Below are positions 41,775-48,574 of a stretch of DNA of 64,000 nucleotides, in pieces. Numbering within the stretch: position 1 is the stretch's first letter; every line of letters starts with the position of its first letter. Source of the DNA: a bacterium 1xD42-67 (GTDB lineage Bacteria; Bacillota; Clostridia; Oscillospirales; Oscillospiraceae). Under the pieces are notes generated by a model. That model did not search any database and was not told the origin of the DNA. It saw only the letters and a list, made by a program, of their open reading frames with translations. The stretch is taken from the NCBI GenBank assembly GCA_003612335.1, contig RAYO01000020.1, positions 1 to 64,000 of the forward strand, in the 5' to 3' direction. The translations under genes and the position numbers were made by a program.

Positions 41775-42035
41775 CATGAAAATGCGATGAAGGGGAAAAA
41801 GACAGCTCCTTTCCACTCAGAGAGCCGGCGGGCGGTGCGAGCCGGTGTGGGGCGCGCTGTGGATGACTGGCCCCCGAGCAGCCCGCCTGAACCGGAGTAG
41901 GGAGGGACGTCCGGCCCCGTTACCGGCCAAGGCCTTGTTGGAGGCCATGAGGGCTGACAGACGACTGTCCGCCGAACCAGGGTGGTACCGCGTGCGGTCT
42001 GCACGCCCCTGACGTTAGGTCAGGGGCGTTTTTTT
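41775..42035 (+). ncRNA. T-box leader controlling leuA
   Basis: It has the T-box sequence AGGGTGGTACCGCG at 41979-41992, a stem-I region (AGAGAGCCGGCGGG, then GGTGCGAGCCGG), and a terminator ACGCCCCTGAC / GTCAGGGGCGT with at least seven T residues. Uncharged tRNA would favour the antiterminator. The variable T-box base is T, pairing with an A73 discriminator as in tRNA-Leu. The specifier codon is not certain; CTG within GACTGGCCCCCGAG near 41870 is one possible Leu codon. Confidence 0.93.
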
Positions 42036-42084
42036 GTCCCCCTGACGCATCCAACACCATATCTTTATCAAGGAGGACACAGCG

Positions 42085-43770
42085 ATGAAGCCCAGATTCG
42101 AAAAGTACATCCCCTTCCAGCCCCAGCCCATCCAGGGGCGCACCTGGCCCGACCGGAGGATCGTCAAGGCCCCGGTCTGGTGCTCTGTGGACCTGCGGGA
42201 CGGCAACCAGGCCCTGGTGGACCCCATGGACCTGGCCCAGAAGCTGGAGTATTTCCACACCCTGGTGGACATCGGGGTGAAGGAGATCGAGATCGGGTTC
42301 CCCTCTGCCAGCGAGACCGAGTATGAGATCTGCCGGGAGCTCATCGAGGGGGGCCACATCCCCGACGATGTGACCATCCAGGTGCTGGTCCAGGCCCGGG
42401 AGCACCTGATCCGCAAGACCTTCGAGGCCATCGAGGGGGCCAAGCACGTGATCCTCCATTTCTACAACTCCACCTCCACCCTCCAGCGCAAGGTGGTCTT
42501 CCACATGGACTGCGAGGGGATCACCAAGATCGCCACCGACGCCGCCGACCTGATCTACGAGATGTCCCAGCCCCTGATCGACGCCGGCATGGACCTGCGC
42601 TTCGAGTACTCCCCCGAGTCCTTCATGGGCACCGAGATGGACTATGCGGTGGAGATCTGCCAGGCCGTCCTGGACCACCTCCACGCCACGCCGGACGATA
42701 AGGTGATCCTCAACCTGCCCACCACCGTGGAGAACTGCATGCCCAACCAGTTCGCCGACATGCTGGAGTACTTCTGCCGCAAGATCCCCGGCCGTGACAG
42801 CGCCATCATCTCCCTCCACCCCCACAACGACCGGGGCTGCGGCGTGGCCACCGCCGAGATGGGCCTGCTGGCCGGGGCCGACCGGGTGGAGGCCACCCTC
42901 TTCGGCAACGGTGAGCGCACCGGCAACGTGGACATGGTCACGTTGGCCATGAACATGTACACCCAGGGGGTGGACCCGGAGCTGGACTTCTCCCGGATCA
43001 ATGAGATCAAGGAGATGTTCGAGCGGTGCACCAAGATGCCGGTGGGCGACCGCCAGCCCTATGTGGGCAAGCTGGTCTTCACCGCCTTCTCCGGCAGCCA
43101 CCAGGACGCCATCAACAAGGGCACCCAGTATATGAAGGAGTCGGGCACTGAATATTGGGAGATCCCCTATCTGCCCATCGACCCCGCCGACGTGGGCCGG
43201 GAGTATGAGCCCATCATCCGCATCAACTCCCAGTCGGGCAAGGGGGGCGCCGCCTATATCATGGAGCACGACTTCGGATTCGATCTGCCCAAGTCCATGC
43301 ACCCCGAGTTCGGCCACGTCGTCCAGGTGGAGACCGACCGGGTGGGCAAGGAGATCTCTCCGGAGCGGGTCAGCGAGCTGTTCCACCAGGAGTATATCGA
43401 CGTGAAGGAGCCCTATCAGCTCCTCAAACACTCCTTCCAGGAGACCATCGACGACGAGGGCCATTCCCATGTGGCCTTCCAAGGCACCCTGCGCCACACC
43501 GACACCGTCTTCCAGGTCTCCGGCGAGGGCAACGGCCCCATCGACGCCTTCTTCAACGCCATCCGCGGGGAGAAGATCGACCGGTTCTCCTTCCTGGACT
43601 ACGCCTCCCACGCCATCACCGACGGCTCCGACTCCCAGGGCGTGGCCTATATCCTCCTCCAGGACAAGCGCACCGGCAGGCAGTACTGGGGGGTGGGCCT
43701 GTCCCACAACATCAATCTGGCCCCCCTCCGGGCCATCCTGGCCGCCATCAACCGGGCCAAGAGAGCGTGA
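42085..43770 (+). CDS. leuA: 2-isopropylmalate synthase
   Basis: 561 residues, the longer LeuA2 form seen in clostridia and actinobacteria. It condenses acetyl-CoA with 2-oxoisovalerate, the committed step of leucine synthesis. The HMGL-like start APVWCSVDLRDGNQALVDPM, the metal-binding LHPHNDRGCGVATAEMG with its His pair, and GNGERTGNVD are present. A C-terminal LeuA dimer/regulatory domain (about 430-555) suggests leucine feedback. AAGGAGG precedes the ATG. The T-box adds control by tRNA charging. ilvE, for the last branched-chain step, lies about 3.5 kb away. Confidence 0.95.
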   Translation: MKPRFEKYIPFQPQPIQGRTWPDRRIVKAPVWCSVDLRDGNQALVDPMDLAQKLEYFHTLVDIGVKEIEIGFPSASETEYEICRELIEGGHIPDDVTIQVLVQAREHLIRKTFEAIEGAKHVILHFYNSTSTLQRKVVFHMDCEGITKIATDAADLIYEMSQPLIDAGMDLRFEYSPESFMGTEMDYAVEICQAVLDHLHATPDDKVILNLPTTVENCMPNQFADMLEYFCRKIPGRDSAIISLHPHNDRGCGVATAEMGLLAGADRVEATLFGNGERTGNVDMVTLAMNMYTQGVDPELDFSRINEIKEMFERCTKMPVGDRQPYVGKLVFTAFSGSHQDAINKGTQYMKESGTEYWEIPYLPIDPADVGREYEPIIRINSQSGKGGAAYIMEHDFGFDLPKSMHPEFGHVVQVETDRVGKEISPERVSELFHQEYIDVKEPYQLLKHSFQETIDDEGHSHVAFQGTLRHTDTVFQVSGEGNGPIDAFFNAIRGEKIDRFSFLDYASHAITDGSDSQGVAYILLQDKRTGRQYWGVGLSHNINLAPLRAILAAINRAKRA

Positions 43771-43773
43771 GCC

Positions 43774-43802
43774 AGATCCCCTCCTTCGGGAGGGGATCTT
43801 TG
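43774..43802 (+). terminator. terminator of leuA
   Basis: Perfect 11-bp stem AGATCCCCTCC with a TTCG tetraloop and TTT, 3 bases past the stop codon. Confidence 0.9.
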
Positions 43803-43826
43803 CTGTGAAAATTTTATAGATCTATC

Positions 43827-43876
43827 TTGACTTTTGGCCGTCAAAACATTATACTTATGACAGTCAAAAGTGAGGT
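43827..43876 (+). promoter_or_regulatory. promoter with repeated operator half-sites of the RHH gene
   Basis: TTGACT (43827-43832), 17-base spacer, TATACT (43850-43855). The motif GTCAAAA recurs three times in mixed orientation: inverted in TTGACTTTTG over the -35 box, direct in CGTCAAAAC in the spacer, and direct in CAGTCAAAAGT after the -10 box. Such short repeats are typical targets of ribbon-helix-helix dimers. Confidence 0.7.
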
Positions 43877-43882
43877 GGTGAG

Positions 43883-44056
43883 ATGTCCCCAAGGACTGGA
43901 CGGCCAACTGACAATCCCAAACCGTACAAATTGACAGTTCGGATCGACGAGACCTGCAAAAAAATACTTGACCAATACAGCAGGCAGGAAAAAGTCAGTC
44001 AAATGGAAGCCATACGGAGAGGGATTATGCGGCTAGAGCCAGAGATCAAAAAATGA
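43883..44056 (+). CDS. 57-residue ribbon-helix-helix type DNA-binding protein
   Basis: The product starts MSPRTGRPTDNPKPYKLTVR, followed by IDETCKKILDQYSRQEKVSQ and MEAIRRGIMRLEPEIKK. The pattern of a beta strand (KLTVRID) followed by two amphipathic helices is that of RHH/CopG-like repressors common on mobile elements. GAGGTGGTGAG precedes the ATG. Its promoter holds three copies of a GTCAAAA half-site, so it most likely represses itself. Base composition is richer in A+T than the flanks. No toxin or mobilisation gene is paired with it, apart from the unknown 67-residue gene downstream. Confidence 0.75.
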   Translation: MSPRTGRPTDNPKPYKLTVRIDETCKKILDQYSRQEKVSQMEAIRRGIMRLEPEIKK

Positions 44057-44165
44057 GACAGCCTGCCCCTCACGAAAGCCGCAGACTGTCTCGTATACCA
44101 CACCCGGAGGTTTGGTAAATCTATTATGCCACACTTCCCGGTGAAAATCAACAGGAGGACAAAAA

Positions 44166-44369
44166 ATGAGTTTACGGGAAGAATTGATCGACCTGGACAC
44201 AGCAGTCAACAGGCTCTCCCAGGGCGTGAATGCGGTAGGGCTCATGTCGATGGGTCTGCTCCAGGCCCGGGATCCCTATGCGGACGGTCTCGATCTGCTG
44301 TACAACTGTATGGCAGAAGCCGATCGGGAGGTCCGCCTCCGCCTGAACGCCTGCCTGGACACGGTGTGA
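44166..44369 (+). CDS. 67-residue hypothetical protein
   Basis: The product reads MSLREELIDLDTAVNRLSQG and continues as a single helical, soluble protein with mixed charge (LYNCMAEADREVRLRLNA). AGGAGG lies 8 bases before the ATG and a strong terminator follows the stop. I do not recognise the family. It lies 109 bases after the RHH gene, with a GAGACAG...CTGTCTC inverted repeat between them and no clear promoter of its own, so it may belong to the RHH transcript. Confidence 0.6.
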   Translation: MSLREELIDLDTAVNRLSQGVNAVGLMSMGLLQARDPYADGLDLLYNCMAEADREVRLRLNACLDTV

Positions 44370-44378
44370 CACAGAACA

Positions 44379-44407
44379 GCATCCCCTCCCTGTCAGGGAG
44401 GGGATGC
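44379..44407. terminator. bidirectional terminator between the 67-aa gene and prfC
   Basis: Perfect 12-bp stem GCATCCCCTCCC with a 5-base loop, extended by AACAG/CTGTT; it serves converging genes. Confidence 0.85.
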
Positions 44408-44419
44408 CGCTGTTTCCGA

Positions 44420-46027
44420 TCAAAACCTCGCGCCGCCGAACTCGGCCAAAGCAAGGCCCTTGTTCCGCTCAGACACCCACTGGATAGACCACTGGGAGGC
44501 GAAGAGGAGCAGCTGATTGCCCTTGTAGTCCTCCACCAGCTTGGCGTCGTTGGGGAGCAGCAGGTCTTCCTCCTTCAGGGGCGGGGCGTCCTCGTCCTCC
44601 TTGACGATCCAGCGCAGGTGCTCGAAGGGCAGGCCCTCCTTATACAGCTCCACATTGTACTCCGACCGCAGGCGGTACTCCAGCACATCGAACTGCAGGG
44701 TGCCCACCACCCCCACGATGACCTCCTCCATGCCGGAGTAAGGGGTCTTGAAGATCTGGATAGCCCCCTCCTGGGCGATCTGCTCCACGCCCTTCAAAAA
44801 CTGCTTGCGCTTCATAGTGTCGATGGAGCGGATCCGCTCAAAGTGCTCCGGGGCGAAGGTGGGGATAGGGTCGAAGGCGAACTTCTTCCCCGGGGCGCAC
44901 AGGGTGTCCCCGATGGAGAAGATCCCCGGGTCGAAGACGCCGATGATGTCCCCGGCGTAGGCCTCCTCGATGATCTCCCGCTCAGCGGCCATGAGCTGCT
45001 GGGGCCGGGACAGACGGATCTTCTTGTTCCCCTGGAGGTGGTAGACCTCCTTGTCCGCCTCGAATTTGCCGGACACCACCCGCATGAAGGCGATCCGGTC
45101 CCGGTGGGCCTTGTTCATGTTGGCCTGGATCTTGAAGACGAAGGCAGAGAAGTCGGGGTCGAAGGCATCTACGATCTCCTCCCCCGCCTTCCTGGCCAGG
45201 GGGGCTGTTGTCATGTGCAAGAAACCCTCCAAGAAGGGCTCCACACCGAAGTTGGTGAGGGCGGAGCCGAAGAACACCGGCGACAGCTTTCCGTGGCGCA
45301 CCCGGTCCAGGTCGAAGTCGCAGGAGGCCCCGTCCAGCAGCTCGATCTCGTCCACCAGCTGGTCCCGCTTCGCCGTGCCGATGAGGTCGGCCAGGGCCGG
45401 GTCGTCGGGCTCGATCTGGGTGGCGGTGGCCGCCTTGGCGTTGGTGTTGGAGGTGAAGTGGATCACCTTGCGGGCCTGGCGGTCATAGACCCCCTGGAAC
45501 TCCTTGCCGCAGCCGATGGGCCAGTTCATGGCGAAGGTGTCGATGCCCAGCTCGTGCTCCAGCTCCTCACACAGCTCGAAGGGGTCCCGGGCCTCCCGGT
45601 CCATCTTGTTGATGAAGGTGAAGATAGGGATGTCCCGCATGGCGCACACCTTGAACAGCTTCCGGGTCTGGGCCTCCACGCCCTTGGCCCCGTCGATGAC
45701 CATCACCGCGCTGTCCGCCGCCATGAGGGTGCGGTAGGTGTCCTCCGAGAAGTCCTGGTGGCCGGGGGTGTCCAGGATGTTGATGCAGAAGCCCTCATAC
45801 TGGAACTGCATCACCGACGAGGTCACCGAGATGCCCCTCTGCTTCTCGATCTCCATCCAGTCGGAGGTGGCCGCCCGGGTGTTCTTCTTCCCCTTCACCT
45901 GTCCCGCCTGGGCGATGGCCCCGCCATAGAGGAGGAACTTTTCCGTCAGGGTGGTCTTGCCCGCGTCCGGGTGGGAGATGATCGCGAAGGTCCGCCGGCG
46001 CTTGATCTCAGCTTCGTAGTTCGACAA
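44420..46027 (-). CDS. prfC: peptide chain release factor 3
   Basis: 535 residues. RF3 is a GTPase that recycles RF1/RF2 from the ribosome after peptide release. G motifs: SHPDAGKTT (G1, about 18-26), RGISVTSSVMQF (G2), DTPGHQDFSEDTYRTL (G3), NKMDREARDP (G4). The C-terminal RF3 domain ends WIVKEDEDAPP...DYKGNQLLLF. The start is TTG at 46027, the only start near the AAGGGAG ribosome site. A promoter lies 43 bases upstream. Confidence 0.96.
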   Translation of the reverse strand: MSNYEAEIKRRRTFAIISHPDAGKTTLTEKFLLYGGAIAQAGQVKGKKNTRAATSDWMEIEKQRGISVTSSVMQFQYEGFCINILDTPGHQDFSEDTYRTLMAADSAVMVIDGAKGVEAQTRKLFKVCAMRDIPIFTFINKMDREARDPFELCEELEHELGIDTFAMNWPIGCGKEFQGVYDRQARKVIHFTSNTNAKAATATQIEPDDPALADLIGTAKRDQLVDEIELLDGASCDFDLDRVRHGKLSPVFFGSALTNFGVEPFLEGFLHMTTAPLARKAGEEIVDAFDPDFSAFVFKIQANMNKAHRDRIAFMRVVSGKFEADKEVYHLQGNKKIRLSRPQQLMAAEREIIEEAYAGDIIGVFDPGIFSIGDTLCAPGKKFAFDPIPTFAPEHFERIRSIDTMKRKQFLKGVEQIAQEGAIQIFKTPYSGMEEVIVGVVGTLQFDVLEYRLRSEYNVELYKEGLPFEHLRWIVKEDEDAPPLKEEDLLLPNDAKLVEDYKGNQLLLFASQWSIQWVSERNKGLALAEFGGARF

Positions 46028-46069
46028 AAGGGCCCACTCCCTTGTATATTATTTCCGGTTTGGCAAGTT

Positions 46070-46098
46070 ATTGTATCATAAGATGGCGGAAGTGGCAA
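46070..46098 (-). promoter_or_regulatory. promoter of prfC
   Basis: Minus strand: TTGCCA (46098-46093), 17-base spacer, TACAAT (46075-46070). Confidence 0.7.
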
Positions 46099-46203
46099 GA
46101 AAAAATTCCTTTTGCATAAGCCGGGGCGGACATGCAGTCATGACCATGGCGAAAGCCGATCGATCAGGTATCCCATCGCTCCACCGCGCTCCACCGCAAA
46201 AAG

Positions 46204-46297
46204 CGGCCTCTGGAAGAGATCGGAGCGCTCCAGAGGCCCTCGCTTCGACGGCTGGCGGGACAAGCAAAGGGCCCGGGAGCGACCGCTCCCGGGCCCT
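46204..46297 (-). terminator. two hairpins after the DUF1266 gene
   Basis: A 13-14-bp stem AGGGCCCGGGAGCG (46268-46297, loop ACC) lies 7 bases past the stop, and a second stem GCCTCTGGA / TCCAGAGGC (46204-46237) follows. The first is the likely terminator. Between 46028 and 46204 I see only the prfC promoter. Confidence 0.75.
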
Positions 46298-46304
46298 GTT
46301 CATC

Positions 46305-46982
46305 CTATGCCCTCACCGGAAGGCTCCAGGGGATCATCTGGAAGATCGAAGGCTGCTCCGCCCGCAGCTTCTCATAGGCGGCCCGCCGTTCGGCGCCCTT
46401 GGAGCCGGGGATATCCTCGTCCTCCCCGCACCAGAACTGGAAGCCCAGCATATAGCTCTCCATCAGCTCCTCCCAGCCGGAGCAGTTCTCCTGGGCTATA
46501 TCATAGGCCGCCATACCTAATGCGTCCAGCTCCTCCCGAGACAGATAGCCCGCCAGATAGCAATATTGGGCGTTGCAGGCCAGCCGCCCCAGGTCCCAGC
46601 CCAGCAGGGCGTTGGGGCCCTGCCTGCGCCAGGCGGACAGCAGGCGGGCCTGGAGACCGCTCTCCTCTGGGACGGGCAGATCCTTCTCTCCGCCCCTTTG
46701 GGACCGGTCCGGGCCGCTGTCCGCTCCGAGGACCGCTCTTTGCTCCTGTATCTCCATCATCACATGGAACTGCATCCGCATCCCCATGGTCAGCAGTTCT
46801 GACATCTCCTCCACCGCGGTGTCGTGGTCGGTGATCTCCCAGTAGTTCTTCAGCATACGGCGGACAGCGATTCGCCGCAGCTTCGTTCCGGGGTTCCCGG
46901 CGAGATGCAGCATCAGCCGCTGGGTGTCCGCACCGTTCGCCGCAGACAGTACGCCGCCCGCAGCGTTGAGCCATAGGTCCAA
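46305..46982 (-). CDS. DUF1266 domain protein
   Basis: About 225 residues. DUF1266 marks: LWLNAAGGVLSAANG at the start, NYWEITDHDTA, and LLGWDLGRLACNAQYCYLAG in the C-terminal half. The function of this family is unknown. The only start in frame near the conserved sequence is a TTG at 46982 with no good ribosome site, and it lies inside the preceding membrane-protein gene (70-base overlap, different frame). This suggests translational coupling, or a frameshifted fusion of a membrane anchor to a DUF1266 domain. Confidence 0.75.
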   Translation of the reverse strand: MDLWLNAAGGVLSAANGADTQRLMLHLAGNPGTKLRRIAVRRMLKNYWEITDHDTAVEEMSELLTMGMRMQFHVMMEIQEQRAVLGADSGPDRSQRGGEKDLPVPEESGLQARLLSAWRRQGPNALLGWDLGRLACNAQYCYLAGYLSREELDALGMAAYDIAQENCSGWEELMESYMLGFQFWCGEDEDIPGSKGAERRAAYEKLRAEQPSIFQMIPWSLPVRA

Positions 46983-47254
46983 AGGGCCCGCTGGACTCCG
47001 GAGCTCTTTCGCAGCGCTTTACTATCGTGGCTCATGATCACGATCAAGATGATGATGACCGCGCCCAGGACTGCCCCTGCAAGGAATAGGATCCGGCCTA
47101 TCGATGGGAAATTGATCATGAGACCGCCGAGGACCCCGTACCCGACCACCAGCAGCGATCGGAACTTTTTTGGCGCCAGGCAGGAGCCCAGTAAAAGCGG
47201 GAGGAGGAACAGGAGGAGCCCCAGGAGCCGCCCTATCACAATCAGGATGCCCAT
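46913..47254 (-). CDS. small membrane protein ahead of DUF1266
   Basis: 113 residues: three hydrophobic segments (about 3-25, 32-50, 55-73), then a short basic tail SHDSKALRKSSG. GAGGAG lies 6 bases before the ATG, 10 bases after the ilvE stop, so it belongs to the ilvE operon or reads through from it. The last 23 codons overlap the DUF1266 frame and look out-of-frame, without conserved character. It could be the anchor half of a membrane-bound DUF1266 protein. Confidence 0.6.
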   Translation of the reverse strand: MGILIVIGRLLGLLLFLLPLLLGSCLAPKKFRSLLVVGYGVLGGLMINFPSIGRILFLAGAVLGAVIIILIVIMSHDSKALRKSSGVQRALWTYGSTLRAAYCLRRTVRTPSG

Positions 47255-47264
47255 CGAGATCTCC

Positions 47265-48326
47265 TCACAGCTTCACGATCCAGTCGTGGGGGTCGGCCAC
47301 CCGGCCCCACTGGATGCCGGTGAGCTCGTCGTAGAGCTTCTGGGTGATCTCACCGATCTTGTTGTTGTTGATGATGACCTTCTCGTCGCCCTCGGCCAGC
47401 TCGCCGATGGGAGAGACGACAGCGGCGGTGCCGGTGCCCCAGGCCTCCTCCATGGCGCCGCTCTTGGCGGCCTGGAACAGCTCCTCGGCGGTGATGCGGC
47501 GCTCCTCCACCTCATAGCCCCAATCCTTCAGCAGCTGGATGCAGGACCGGCGGGTGATGCCGTCCAGCACGGAGCCATTGAGGTCGGGGGTGAGGATCTT
47601 GCCGGCCACCTTGAACATCACGTTCATGGCGCCCACCTCTTCGATATACTTCCGCTCCACGCCGTCCAGCCACAGGACCTGGGTATAGCCCCGCTCCTCG
47701 GCGATGGTGCCGGCCCGGAGGGAGGCGGCGTAGTTGCCGCCGGTCTTGGCCATACCGGTGCCGCCCCGGACCGCCCGGACGTCGCGCTGCTCCACATAGA
47801 TCTTGGTGGGGGCGAGGCCCTCGGGGTAATAGGCGCCCACAGGGCAGACGATCACGATATACTGGCAGTGGTGGGAGGAGTGGACCCCCAAGGCGGGATC
47901 CACACCGATGACGAAGGGCCGGATATACAGAGAGGTGCCCTCCTCATGGGGGACCCAGTCCTGCTCCAGCCGGACCAGCTCGGTGATGCCGGCCAGGGCC
48001 AGGTCCTCGGGGACCTGGGGCAGGGCCATGCGCTCGCAGGACTGGTTCATCCGGCGCACGTTGTCCATGGGCCGGAAGAGCTGGATAGCGCCGGAGGCGG
48101 TGCGGTAGGCCTTCAGGCCCTCGAAGATCTCCTGGGCATAGTGGAGGACCTTGGCGGCGGGGTCCATCTGAAGGGGGCCGTAGGGGACGATCCGGGCATC
48201 GTGCCAGCCCTGCCCGGCGTCATAGTCCGCGATGAACATATGGTCGGTGAAGCTCTGGCCGAAGACCAGGGTGGAGGAGTCGGGCTTCTCCTTCAGCGCC
48301 GCAGCGCGCGTGATCTTGATATCCAT
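47265..48326 (-). CDS. ilvE: branched-chain amino acid aminotransferase
   Basis: 353 residues, fold-type IV PLP enzyme. It transfers the amino group between Leu/Ile/Val and 2-oxoglutarate. The Schiff-base Lys lies in VERKYIEEVGAMN (about 225); GMAKTGGNYAASLRA and LDGITRRSCIQL are family motifs. It is the last step of branched-chain synthesis and the first of breakdown, and so links functionally with leuA nearby. A minus-strand promoter lies at 48424-48451, about 100 bases upstream, divergent from gdpP. Confidence 0.96.
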   Translation of the reverse strand: MDIKITRAAALKEKPDSSTLVFGQSFTDHMFIADYDAGQGWHDARIVPYGPLQMDPAAKVLHYAQEIFEGLKAYRTASGAIQLFRPMDNVRRMNQSCERMALPQVPEDLALAGITELVRLEQDWVPHEEGTSLYIRPFVIGVDPALGVHSSHHCQYIVIVCPVGAYYPEGLAPTKIYVEQRDVRAVRGGTGMAKTGGNYAASLRAGTIAEERGYTQVLWLDGVERKYIEEVGAMNVMFKVAGKILTPDLNGSVLDGITRRSCIQLLKDWGYEVEERRITAEELFQAAKSGAMEEAWGTGTAAVVSPIGELAEGDEKVIINNNKIGEITQKLYDELTGIQWGRVADPHDWIVKL

Positions 48327-48423
48327 TTGTATATCCCTCCTGAACAGATCTTGTCACGGACCTGCATCCACAGCAGCGGAGGGCTGCTCCGCGGCTGTGG
48401 ATACGGGGCGTGAGGTATCCTCT

Positions 48424-48451
48424 ATTATAGCAGTATTTTCCCTCCGGTCAA
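48424..48451 (-). promoter_or_regulatory. promoter of ilvE
   Basis: Minus strand: TTGACC (48451-48446), 16-base spacer, TATAAT (48429-48424). Confidence 0.7.
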
Positions 48452-48474
48452 GGGCCTGTGTCCACATTTTGTGC

Positions 48475-48503
48475 TTGTACTTCCCCGGCTTATTTGGTAT
48501 AAT
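48475..48503 (+). promoter_or_regulatory. promoter of the gdpP operon
   Basis: TTGTAC (48475-48480), 17-base spacer, TATAAT (48498-48503). Confidence 0.7.
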
Positions 48504-48574
48504 AGATCGTCTTTCGTGATCAGAGGAGGGGCGGCCGCGGCCGCGGCCTCCAAAACAGAGAGGGGGGCTCCTCC

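Noticed and set aside
41920-43707. Minus-strand 595-codon frame opposite leuA
   Set aside because: Antisense to leuA and runs through the T-box leader; no ribosome site.
43883-44369. Type II toxin-antitoxin locus
   Set aside because: The RHH protein fits an antitoxin fold, but the 67-aa neighbour shows no toxin motif and lies 109 bases away; kept only as a hypothesis.
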